IMG/VR virus record: IMGVR_UViG_3300034631_000072
Location: 1-37,780 of that record
Length of the DNA: 37,780 bases
Reading direction: 5' to 3' (one strand)
DNA from: a virus
The position numbers were made by a program, and so were the translations under genes. Below are positions 25,001 through 30,938 of the stretch, piece after piece; position 1 is the stretch's first letter, and each line of letters begins with the position of its first letter. The notes under the pieces are model-generated. The model searched no databases. It was not told the origin of the DNA and was given only the letters and a program-made list of their open reading frames with translations.

Positions 25001-25456
25001 GTTGATAATACGGTTTATGTTGATGGTATTGAAATTGGAAAATGTAATATAGTAGGTACAAAAGATATTGGTACACATGGTAATACAATTATTGGTAGTA
25101 ATCAAACTCATGCACAACACGCTGGCTTTGTTGGTAAAATAGCGTATGTTAAAGGTTATAAAGAAACAGGTAGTTTAATTAGGCAATTCAATTATGCATT
25201 AGATAGTAGTATTCCAACTGAATTAGTATCTGGTGTTACTGGTACATTCGGTAATACATCAGAAGGTAGTGCTTTACCTTTTGCATCATGGGGAACACAG
25301 AAACACTTTCATTACAGCAAAGTTTGGGGTGTTAAAGCAGATGGTACACCTTGTAAACCATTAACTTTTGATGGTGCTGTTAATCTAACAGAAGTAGCAA
25401 CAGTAGGTAGGCAAATATTAGCAGCAAACAACATTACCAATTCCAATTTATATTAG
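22016..25456 (+). CDS. large LamG-type tail fibre/adhesin
   Basis: A 1146-residue protein built from several concanavalin/LamG-like jellyroll domains, the likely main host-binding protein. Recognisable domains are at about 30-215 (FSFWFKTIQTSTGHF, DGKWHFLYGEITR, FYVGQLYDFRIWNSSLTTIE), 455-640 (IISFWWRVESWTRTVFSI, KELLHMTLVYYRSPD, YNGALYNFQVTPYSQ) and 915-1095 (FNFETLVRIEGTNTAKTY, PLNQWVSIKIVDNTVYVDG, HAGFVGKIAYVKG). A further, weaker beta domain lies at about 700-830. Short Cys-containing linkers (HFKCEEGAGLVAFDCS, FSVPCSEGKGRFI) resemble each other and follow domains. It starts at GTG 22016, five bases after an out-of-frame ATG. It sits at the end of the fibre block. Confidence 0.75.
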   Translation: MKDNNLKPVQHLLTKFTEPVSETGNIKSEVGQERNVVGGRAYNFSGKELIRDFAGASLTTTKTFSFWFKTIQTSTGHFFSGASASAVREFRIVSGKINAVSKSIQATGTTNYNDGKWHFLYGEITRNANVNIIIKVEVDGNTEIDRTILWSEYGADVPTGNAISFIGSWETVGVDFYVGQLYDFRIWNSSLTTIEKDTVKNFGVVSRTLENHFKCEEGAGLVAFDCSLNKNGTINLGAGTEASFHYKGGDVPFSYADSEGYNDSIKAGQLPDYTTPSTSHPTDITITKYGDYFTAERITTNSNLGFHINTNKVFKAGHSYKLTYFVTSPARIFHRHKTFNNYYKAVVGGVNMSVVDGDTVIIANVGGVARSKAEVWFTALQDNSSIPWTINGDTNLGIITIEDIIIESVGVTIPAKNETHDVLGKPLLYKGQAKLNAQLKQSAMLDFNTGASVDFGDVPALNLKEIIISFWWRVESWTRTVFSIQGDQPKQTTPTAGYWLSLSSGGIGFKGSTDATFYSRHPFANKELLHMTLVYYRSPDDTLKGVSKIFVNGVETATHQGTNINVDNIVFGTQTRFNQTSYNGALYNFQVTPYSQDNLTYILANKNSIKPVFSVPCSEGKGRFITELVGGKHGVVVPNGAAENTWWNIQNDFHYNEINGYLSLIGDFKEVTIPFTTDADGYKNFSLKGKIYVNNVSTTARFITNRHISNTDSVDFAYDHTGKDYQIYTNGAGSDTSLTGIVPKVGDIIDYEIVYSGASKTIKISVNGGAWFENRVKTVVNIANAYNKFLINGGFNSTRSQSYITEDNNKFGSHDVFVPAKYFNKLVLFNGITHLGTRYTNKLSSLAKIDLNPNNTPLLPNASAVNSVAGVLEGHYNKDNSNIISVGKVESKCATFTGHQFISFTNVPFWYASHTLISKFNFETLVRIEGTNTAKTYNNFLYLDTTTSTGNTPFIFAILASNRQLVLKRFGSDIESTTITYSYIMPLNQWVSIKIVDNTVYVDGIEIGKCNIVGTKDIGTHGNTIIGSNQTHAQHAGFVGKIAYVKGYKETGSLIRQFNYALDSSIPTELVSGVTGTFGNTSEGSALPFASWGTQKHFHYSKVWGVKADGTPCKPLTFDGAVNLTEVATVGRQILAANNITNSNLY
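25425..25456 (+). promoter_or_regulatory. Late promoter-like motif L9 (fibre-associated gene)
   Basis: CAAACA at 25425-25430 (one mismatch), a 16-nt spacer, then TTTATATTAG at 25447-25456. The -35-like box lies inside the end of the adhesin gene and the -10-like box at its stop. The next gene starts at 25475. Confidence 0.45.
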
Positions 25457-25474
25457 TAAATGGAATGTAATTAA

Positions 25475-26470
25475 ATGCTAATAAAATTTGATGGTGTTGC
25501 AAATGAACACGTAGAATTAATAAATAGATACTCTGTAATTTCAGATTCTAATTCACACTTAAAAGAAGGTAATTTATCATTTTGGATTCAAGATGATGAA
25601 TTACCTATTTCTGAAATAATTAAAATGTATCATCAGGGTATTCAGTTTAAATATCTTGTTGCATATATCTTGATTAAAGAAGATAATGCTGATAAGCTAA
25701 TACCATTAGAATTAGGATATGGTGTATCTACATGGCGTGAAATGGTTGCAGTAACAGCACCAGATGGTTTATATCATATAGCCTATACTAATGCACCTAA
25801 TGGTAATACTACGGTTGAACAATTAATGATTCTGGAACATGAACCATCTGTTGAACTCCTATCAGTTGCTGAATACCAACACCGTACCCATAGCTGGTAT
25901 AATGATGAACCTTTCTTTACTATCAGTAAGATAAATGCTGAATGGCGTAAATACTTTGATGATTATGCTATTGCCCGTAGTTACATGAAAGAATTAATGG
26001 TTGCTGCTGGTGGATTTGTAGCCCTACCGTTAGAAGAACAGAAAATTGTGGCAAAATGGAAGTGTACAACCACCAGTGATATTATCAGAGTGCTATCAGA
26101 ATACGAGTTACAAGCATCTGAAGCCTTATTTCAAAAGCATTCAACAGCAGCTAACAAACTTAGAATAGCTAAGTGCCAGTATCTACTGAAGAAGTGTGTA
26201 AACCCTTCTGATTTGCCTGTTATCATTCAGGATATAACAAAGTACAATCTGATAGAATCATTTACTGAACGTTTGGTGCAAGGAACAGAGACCGTAAACC
26301 ATGACGGTATACAAGATAGGGAAGGTGTGTTAGACTATATCAACGCTATTGCAGGTACTTCATTTGAAAGCACTGGTTTGAAGGTATCACCAGTTACTGT
26401 TAATGGCTATACTAAAGAACAAATATGTTACATGTTATCTAACATGATTAAAAAAGGTTCATTCATTTAA
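25475..26470 (+). CDS. unknown fibre-associated or lysis-region protein
   Basis: A 331-residue protein I do not recognise. The first 150 residues look beta-rich (MLIKFDGVANEHVELINRYSVIS, EGNLSFWIQDDELPISEIIKMYHQG, TWREMVAVTAPDGLYHIAYTNAP), and the rest is helical with conserved-looking Trp and Lys residues. Its location after the adhesin suggests a fibre-assembly or accessory tail protein. An ATG at 25460, in frame but stopped after four codons, precedes the start. It has its own late-type motif L9. Its stop overlaps the next gene's ATG by one base (TAATG), so the two are coupled. Confidence 0.5.
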   Translation: MLIKFDGVANEHVELINRYSVISDSNSHLKEGNLSFWIQDDELPISEIIKMYHQGIQFKYLVAYILIKEDNADKLIPLELGYGVSTWREMVAVTAPDGLYHIAYTNAPNGNTTVEQLMILEHEPSVELLSVAEYQHRTHSWYNDEPFFTISKINAEWRKYFDDYAIARSYMKELMVAAGGFVALPLEEQKIVAKWKCTTTSDIIRVLSEYELQASEALFQKHSTAANKLRIAKCQYLLKKCVNPSDLPVIIQDITKYNLIESFTERLVQGTETVNHDGIQDREGVLDYINAIAGTSFESTGLKVSPVTVNGYTKEQICYMLSNMIKKGSFI

Positions 26471-27015
26471 TGCAAACTATTCATGAAACACAATTACGTA
26501 CAGGTGATGTGCTTTTAGTACACAACTACTTTAACCCAAAGGATGCAGTAACATATATTAGTGCTGCTATCAGATTGTTCAGCAGGTGTTATTTTAACCA
26601 CAGTGCGATTATCTTAAAAGAAGATGGTGTTACATATGTGGTTGAAGCTGTTTACCCAAAGGTCACAAAAACACCTTTCAGTGAATGGATTAAAAAAGGG
26701 AAACGTGAAATACTTGTACAGAGAAGAAGCAAAGTAAACGTTACTTTTAAAGTATTGGCTGGTAGAATCAAAAGGCAAATAGGTAAAAAATATGATGTTG
26801 CTGCTTTACTAATTCATTTGCCGTTGATGTTAATTACAAAATGGTTAGGTGAAGAAAATTATACTGGTAAATCAGAATTAGATGCTATCAAACGTGTATA
26901 CTGTTTTGAAATCATAGCCAACGTTTATAGAGAGTTTTACCCAACGTGGTTTAAAGTTCTTCCTGCAGAACAAGTTAATAACCCAAATTTTACAAAATAT
27001 AAATTAGGCATATGA
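26470..27015 (+). CDS. YiiX-like permuted papain-fold peptidase/amidase
   Basis: A 181-residue protein of the permuted NlpC/P60 (YiiX/C92-like) type. The order His, Glu, Cys is visible: LRTGDVLLVHNY at the N-terminus, YFNHSAIIL with H44, TYVVEAVYP with E59, and RVYCFEIIANVY with the predicted nucleophile C145. The fold can hydrolyse peptide or amide bonds in murein or lipids. Placement before a holin candidate suggests a lysis or DNA-entry role. There is no signal peptide; a hydrophobic stretch at about 115-127 (LIHLPLMLITKWL) may dock to membrane. Its stop overlaps the next start by 4 bases. Confidence 0.7.
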   Translation: MQTIHETQLRTGDVLLVHNYFNPKDAVTYISAAIRLFSRCYFNHSAIILKEDGVTYVVEAVYPKVTKTPFSEWIKKGKREILVQRRSKVNVTFKVLAGRIKRQIGKKYDVAALLIHLPLMLITKWLGEENYTGKSELDAIKRVYCFEIIANVYREFYPTWFKVLPAEQVNNPNFTKYKLGI

Positions 27016-27311
27016 AGAAGCTAATACAATGGTTCACACCAGCATTTAGTGGTGATGATAATAAAGCTTCTGTTAGGAGAATATTAGCTTTTGTAATTGC
27101 AATATTATATATCTACATATCAGCAGTATTTGTATTAACAGGTGCTGATGATGCATACAAGTATTTTACAATTTTAACTGCTGCTGTTACATTTATGGTG
27201 TTAATGAATATTATATATCCACACCATATAATTCAAGCAATAAAGGCTGCTAAAAGCTTTAAAAAAGATACTGCTAATGCAGCCAATAAAGAAGAAGAAC
27301 AAAGTGAGTAA
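27012..27311 (+). CDS. holin-like two-membrane-segment protein
   Basis: A 99-residue protein with two membrane segments (about 24-43, ILAFVIAILYIYISAVFVLT, and 52-70, FTILTAAVTFMVLMNIIYP) and a charged, Lys/Glu-rich C-terminus. The size, topology and place between the peptidase and a spanin-like gene fit a class II holin, which makes the membrane lesions for lysis. It starts within ATGA, overlapping the upstream stop by 4 bases. No conserved holin family motif is recognised, so the call rests on topology and order. Confidence 0.6.
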   Translation: MKKLIQWFTPAFSGDDNKASVRRILAFVIAILYIYISAVFVLTGADDAYKYFTILTAAVTFMVLMNIIYPHHIIQAIKAAKSFKKDTANAANKEEEQSE

Positions 27312-27579
27312 TTTAACAGAAAACATTAAAATGTTGATGACTGCAGCAGGTTTAGTAATTGTCTTAATGGGTGGTTTAATTCATTTACATATCAAAGTGA
27401 ATACAAATACAGTTAGAGTTGAGAAAGTAGAGATTGAAGTAAAAGAATTAGAAAAAGAAAATCAACAAATACTAACCCTATTAAATAATATCAGAATTGA
27501 AAATTTAAATAACTTCAATGATATTAAGATTCAATTAAAAGATAAAGCAGATAGGGCAAATTCAGCAATACAGAAGTAA
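27304..27579 (+). CDS. spanin-like membrane-anchored coiled-coil protein
   Basis: A 91-residue protein with one N-terminal membrane segment (about 9-30, MLMTAAGLVIVLMGGLIHLHI) and a long coiled coil (35-80, VEKVEIEVKELEKENQQILTLLNNI). That is the layout of an inner-membrane spanin (Rz-like), which would bridge to the outer membrane of the Gram-negative host at lysis. I use GTG 27304, which overlaps the holin-like gene by 8 bases. An ATG at 27277 in the same frame is possible and would add nine residues. No lipoprotein partner (Rz1-like) was found nested in the gene. It ends the rightward late operon, before a palindromic terminator. Confidence 0.55.
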   Translation: MSNLTENIKMLMTAAGLVIVLMGGLIHLHIKVNTNTVRVEKVEIEVKELEKENQQILTLLNNIRIENLNNFNDIKIQLKDKADRANSAIQK

Positions 27580-27584
27580 AAGAA

Positions 27585-27612
27585 AAAAGCCAGTTAAATT
27601 TAACTGGCTTTT
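27585..27612. terminator. Bidirectional palindromic terminator ending the late operon
   Basis: A 28-base perfect palindrome with arms starting AAAAGCCAGTT and ending AACTGGCTTTT. It has A-rich flanks on the left and T-rich on the right, so it can stop transcription in both directions. It ends the late genes. A -10-like TTTATTATAGG follows, but without a TAAACA box. Confidence 0.85.
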
Positions 27613-27695
27613 ATTATAGGAAAATGAAACTCAATTAAAAGATTTGGCAGGTAAACCGAATCTATATTTATTATAGTCAGAAAAAAGAAAAAGTT

Positions 27696-27920
27696 TTATT
27701 CTGTTAGAAGATTTTTTATTTTATTTTTTCTTTCATCACTTTTTAATTCAAATAATCTATCTTCTAAAATTTCTATTTTACGTTCCTCTATTTTTTTATT
27801 AGTTCTTTTAAAAACATCTTTTGATATTTTTATGCATAATTTTATATAATTCACATCTGTTTCTTTACTATAAATTCTCTTAAAATATTCTTCTTGTTCA
27901 TGAAAAGGTTTATCAATCAT
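27696..27920 (-). CDS. small unknown protein with shared C-terminal tail
   Basis: A 74-residue charged, helical protein of unknown function, coded just downstream of the polymerase-like gene and overlapping it by 4 bases (ATGA), so co-translated with it. Its middle is rich in Lys/Glu (KISKDVFKRTNKKIEERKIEILEDRLFEL). It ends in ERKNKIKNLLTE, one of the best copies of the tail also found on proteins at 30227, 30696, 30931, 34590 and 35580. No catalytic motif is visible. Coupling to the polymerase gene suggests an accessory role in replication or transcription, but that is inference from order. Confidence 0.6.
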   Translation of the reverse strand: MIDKPFHEQEEYFKRIYSKETDVNYIKLCIKISKDVFKRTNKKIEERKIEILEDRLFELKSDERKNKIKNLLTE

Positions 27921-29341
27921 ATTTTTATTGTTGTATTAAATTTTGGTAATGGTAATTTGTAATAATCAAAAGCTTCTTTCATTTCTTGTTCAACTACAGG
28001 TAATTGTGAGGTAGGACACATTATAGAATCATGACGTGGTATTATCTTTAATCCAGAATCTAATAATATACTTACACACCTATTAATCATTACTGTACTT
28101 TCTAACTTCTGCATCAACCAAGAAACGTTAGTATAAGACCCTACACCAGCTTTATTTTTATCTGAAGGGTTTGCTTTACAGTATCTACCTTTGATTGTTT
28201 TAAAGGCTTCTGATACATCAGGAAAACGATTATCAAAGCATTCAGATACTACACAATTCTGTGACCCAAACAAAGGAAGATAAAATAACTTCTTAGCTAA
28301 ATTACGTGGTGTAATAGTTCTGTAATCAACTTCATTTTTTAACTTTTTATTTATTTCTTCATTAGCTTCTATTACCTGCATCCAGTCTATGCCAAAGAAT
28401 TTTTGTAGTGCTGCAACCCATGTTTCATAGATAGTACCATTTAAACACAATGCTTTGTATTCTTTCCAATCAGTAGTATTAAAATCAATACCAGTAACTA
28501 ATGCTGATTCTTCTGGTATCATTCTACCAATTACTTCTTCACTGATGATAGAAGAAAAATATGGTTGGCTATTTACAATATCTACTTCACCTAAATATTC
28601 ATCATCAAACCCTTTAAACCTTAATAATGTATGACTAACCTTTTTAAGTGTTACCCATGCATTATGCAGCCTACCAGAAAATTTATCTCTTTTGTACCAG
28701 TATAAGTCCCTATCATTTACCATTTTCAAATACCTGTAGTACGATACCTGATATTCATTCTGAATAAATAATTGGTTATCCTTCACCAGCTTTTTTGCTG
28801 CTGGTGAAGCCAAATCTAAATACAAATCTTTGTGTACCTCTAATAGCTTAGTAACTATACTATCATTTGATTTATTCATGAATTTTAGCTTTTCCCTTTT
28901 ATATGCCAATTCACAGTTAAAAGCTTTTTTGTTGTGTAAAGCTACTTTCCTGTAGTACTTATTCTTACCAAATAAATCAAACTGTAAATACTGTTGTGGT
29001 ATTCTAAATTTTCTTGTTGTACTGTTAGCTGGATTATCAGCATCATAATAGCATTCAACCATATCTATCAAATCCCTATCAACCATAAACTTTACTATGG
29101 TTGGTGCATCCCTTTCAGATAATAGCTTTTCAACCAGTGTTGAATGTATTTTAATGTATGCAGTATAATCTTTTTCTTCTGATACATCTGCATTATACAT
29201 ACTAAACACTGCTTTATAGAATAGCAGTATTCTTTCTTTGTATCCTGTACCATCTACCAAGTTTTTAAAGCTATCTGATTTTAAATTAATTGGTAGGTAA
29301 CCATATGTTAGTGGTTTAATGATTTTCTTTTTGCGTCCCAT
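27917..29341 (-). CDS. family A/single-subunit-RNA-polymerase-like polymerase
   Basis: A 474-residue protein with the three palm motifs of family A DNA polymerases and T7-like RNA polymerases. Motif A is LGEVDIVNSQP with D254. Motif B is R346-NLA-K350-KLF-Y354-LPL-F358-G359, matching R...K...(F/Y)...(Y/F)G of the O helix. Motif C is IIPRHDSIMC with D438. The metal-binding pair D254/D438 and the R/K of motif B are intact. Spacing of 96 residues from D254 to K350 resembles T7 RNA polymerase (94) rather than Pol I (53). The protein is much shorter than either class and lacks an exonuclease. F358 replaces the T7 sugar-discriminating Tyr, and Q259 stands at the Pol I steric-gate place, so the substrate (rNTP or dNTP) cannot be predicted. 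A class E motif precedes it. Confidence 0.65.
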   Translation of the reverse strand: MGRKKKIIKPLTYGYLPINLKSDSFKNLVDGTGYKERILLFYKAVFSMYNADVSEEKDYTAYIKIHSTLVEKLLSERDAPTIVKFMVDRDLIDMVECYYDADNPANSTTRKFRIPQQYLQFDLFGKNKYYRKVALHNKKAFNCELAYKREKLKFMNKSNDSIVTKLLEVHKDLYLDLASPAAKKLVKDNQLFIQNEYQVSYYRYLKMVNDRDLYWYKRDKFSGRLHNAWVTLKKVSHTLLRFKGFDDEYLGEVDIVNSQPYFSSIISEEVIGRMIPEESALVTGIDFNTTDWKEYKALCLNGTIYETWVAALQKFFGIDWMQVIEANEEINKKLKNEVDYRTITPRNLAKKLFYLPLFGSQNCVVSECFDNRFPDVSEAFKTIKGRYCKANPSDKNKAGVGSYTNVSWLMQKLESTVMINRCVSILLDSGLKIIPRHDSIMCPTSQLPVVEQEMKEAFDYYKLPLPKFNTTIKI

Positions 29342-29359
29342 TTTCTATATCTGTTTTTA

Positions 29360-29388
29360 TTATATATCAGCTTATAGAAATGGAAAAT
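29360..29388 (-). promoter_or_regulatory. Class E promoter-like motif, copy 2 (polymerase gene)
   Basis: Read on the minus strand: ATTTTCCATTT, nine bases, GATATATAA, at the same spacing as the copies at 1380 and 30184. It ends 18 bases before the polymerase ATG. Confidence 0.55.
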
Positions 29389-29661
29389 CAAAAAGTTGTG
29401 TGTTTCAGTAAAATATTTTAAAAATAAAACGCAAAATGTCGGGAAGAAATAGTTACTTCTCTTTACTCTTTAATCTCTTTATTCTATAATAAATGATTTG
29501 AAGAAATTTATAATAAAGAGAATTAGAAATAAAGATTCTGATATTCAATCATTTTAAATTATACTTATTTATATGTTTGTTGTTGGGTTTTCCCTTAAAG
29601 GAAACCCAACTATATAATTAATGTATCTAAATGATTCTAAACAAATAAGTTAAACTACCAG
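29389..29661. other. Intergenic region with long imperfect hairpin
   Basis: This gap lies between two minus-strand genes and holds no supported gene. At 29475-29520, CTCTTTATT pairs with AATAAAGAG and inner ATAAAT pairs with ATTTAT, giving a long AT-rich stem-loop. At 29582-29610, GTTGGGTTT..CC pairs with GGAAACCCAAC with one bulged base. The second hairpin could end transcription from the HNH gene to its right. The first could be a structured RNA or a replication or regulatory site. Confidence 0.4.
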
Positions 29662-30141
29662 TTAAATCAAAACCAATTCTTTTATCTTCTTCTGATAAGC
29701 AATAAATGCTTCTTCTGGTGTATTAAACCAACCTATACTTCTTCTATATCCTGCTATTTTAATTACAGCTTCAAACTTTTTAAAATAGGGTAGATACTGT
29801 ACACCTTTCATATCTACAGGCTTTTTACACTTATCCTTTTTACCCTTCACTATATCTTTCATGGTAACCCATTTAAGATTATCAGCAGCATAGTTTGATT
29901 TATCACCATCTATGTAGTGTATATAATTACAACCTTCTGGTTTATCAACAAATGCTTCTGCAACCAAACGTGTTGTATTTAATACCATTGGTTTACCATT
30001 AATTCTAACATAGCAACACCAATACCCTTTTCTGTTGTGGCTGGTTATCTCTTTATAACCCATTTTCATTTTCTTTCTGATACTACCAAGATTACCAATC
30101 TGGTAGCCATCATACCCGTTTATATCTTTGAATTCTTCCAT
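29662..30141 (-). CDS. NUMOD4-HNH endonuclease, partly degenerate
   Basis: A 159-residue protein with an N-terminal NUMOD4-like motif (EEFKDINGYDGYQIGNLGSIRK), an HNH region (about 57-95) and a C-terminal AP2-like tail (VQYLPYFKKFEAVIKIAGYRRSIGWFNTPEEAFIAYQ). Compared with the two sister proteins in the window, the first HNH histidine (HRLVAE) is replaced by Thr (TRLVAEAF). VDHIN is replaced by IHYID, and the expected NN is NY. One histidine (H75) remains. It may still be an HNH_3-type enzyme with shifted residues, or a decaying homing nuclease. I start at ATG 30141, eight codons inside the longest frame, because both paralogues begin MxxExxKDI. Confidence 0.7.
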   Translation of the reverse strand: MEEFKDINGYDGYQIGNLGSIRKKMKMGYKEITSHNRKGYWCCYVRINGKPMVLNTTRLVAEAFVDKPEGCNYIHYIDGDKSNYAADNLKWVTMKDIVKGKKDKCKKPVDMKGVQYLPYFKKFEAVIKIAGYRRSIGWFNTPEEAFIAYQKKIKELVLI

Positions 30142-30183
30142 AGATATAGTATAAAATAAAACCAAAAAGTTTTATGAAATCAC

Positions 30184-30212
30184 ATTTTTCATTTTCTGAA
30201 ATAGATATATAC
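30184..30212 (+). promoter_or_regulatory. Class E promoter-like motif, copy 3 (small-gene operon)
   Basis: ATTTTTCATTT, nine bases, GATATATAC, identical in spacing to the copies at 1380 and 29360 (minus). It ends 14 bases before the ATG of the first small gene of the 30227-31447 operon. Confidence 0.55.
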
Positions 30213-30226
30213 TATTATAAAACAAA

Positions 30227-30358
30227 ATGATGTATATGAAAAAGAAAAAGAAGATTCAAAAAGAATTAGATGATAAGAAAACAAAAATCAAAGAATTATC
30301 TGATGCTTTATTTCTGCAGGTTGAAAGAAGAAGAAAAATTAATTCACTTTTAGAATGA
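30227..30358 (+). CDS. small basic helical protein with shared tail
   Basis: A 43-residue gene directly downstream of class E motif copy 3. Three in-frame ATGs lie at 30227, 30230 and 30236. The protein is an extremely basic helix (MKKKKKIQKELDDKKTKIKEL) and ends VERRRKINSLLE, a variant of the tail shared with other small early proteins. Its stop overlaps the next start by 4 bases (ATGA), which supports real translation. Function unknown; a nucleic-acid- or partner-binding helix is likely. Confidence 0.55.
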   Translation: MMYMKKKKKIQKELDDKKTKIKELSDALFLQVERRRKINSLLE

Positions 30359-30561
30359 ATGATTTAGATAGAAGATTTGAAGAATTAAAGGTTATACAAA
30401 AGTATCTGGATGATGATTTAAGGAACCTATACAAGAAAATCATGGCAACAGAAGATGAATTAATACTAACAGGTCACCCTGAAGGTATTATACCATACAA
30501 AGAAAGATATATAAATGAAGTAAAAGAATACCTAATAAAAAAGAATATAAGAACATGGTAA
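30355..30561 (+). CDS. small helical protein, unknown
   Basis: A 68-residue soluble helical protein (DRRFEELKVIQKYLDDDLRNLYKKI, then PYKERYINEVKEYLIKKNIRTW), coupled by overlaps to the genes on both sides: ATGA with the 43-residue gene, and 7 bases with the membrane-protein gene. No family is recognised. Unlike its neighbours it lacks the shared KIKN[LI]L tail. The highly charged composition resembles many phage early proteins that bind host factors. Confidence 0.55.
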   Translation: MNDLDRRFEELKVIQKYLDDDLRNLYKKIMATEDELILTGHPEGIIPYKERYINEVKEYLIKKNIRTW

Positions 30562-30677
30562 CAGAAAATAAGGTACTGCTAAGTATATACAAATGGATTG
30601 GTATTATATTTATATCACTAACTATAATAGTATGTTTTTCTCTTATCATTTACGGTATATGGAATGGACTATATTAA
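30555..30677 (+). CDS. single-pass membrane miniprotein
   Basis: A 40-residue protein with one strong membrane segment (about 14-37, WIGIIFISLTIIVCFSLIIYGIW) and a short polar N-terminus (MVTENKVLLSIYK). It overlaps the preceding gene by 7 bases in a different frame, and the next gene starts 18 bases later, so it fits the operon. Function unknown. Confidence 0.5.
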   Translation: MVTENKVLLSIYKWIGIIFISLTIIVCFSLIIYGIWNGLY

Positions 30678-30695
30678 AAATATTAATTAAATGAA

Positions 30696-30938
30696 ATGAA
30701 TATAGAAATAGAGTATTTAAGGATATTAGGAAGAAGAGAATTTAGAATTTACATCAGTAATGTTAATTCTGATTTGAAAGTTGTAAAACAGAAACTATTT
30801 CAGCTACCATCAGATTATTTTAGATTTGGTGTTTCTGGTACAAGATTGTTTATAGATAAATATGAAGCTGCTGATATTATTGATGAAATATTGGCAGAAA
30901 GAAGAAGGGATAAAATAAAAAATATTTTAAATGAATAA
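30696..30938 (+). CDS. small unknown protein with shared C-terminal tail
   Basis: An 80-residue mixed alpha/beta protein (MNIEIEYLRILGRREFRIYISNVNSDLKVVKQKLFQLP, then a strand-turn region FRFGVSGTRLFIDKYEAADIIDEIL). It ends LAERRRDKIKNILNE, the best copy of the tail shared by about nine small proteins here. The start is ATG 30696; an ATG five bases upstream is stopped after two codons. It overlaps the next gene by 8 bases. No known fold or activity is recognised. Confidence 0.6.
   Translation: MNIEIEYLRILGRREFRIYISNVNSDLKVVKQKLFQLPSDYFRFGVSGTRLFIDKYEAADIIDEILAERRRDKIKNILNE

Noticed and set aside
27608-27624. TTTATTATAGG as a tenth late promoter
   Set aside because: The -10-like part and following AAAATGAAA resemble L7, but no TAAACA-like box lies 15-16 bases upstream and no gene follows on this strand.
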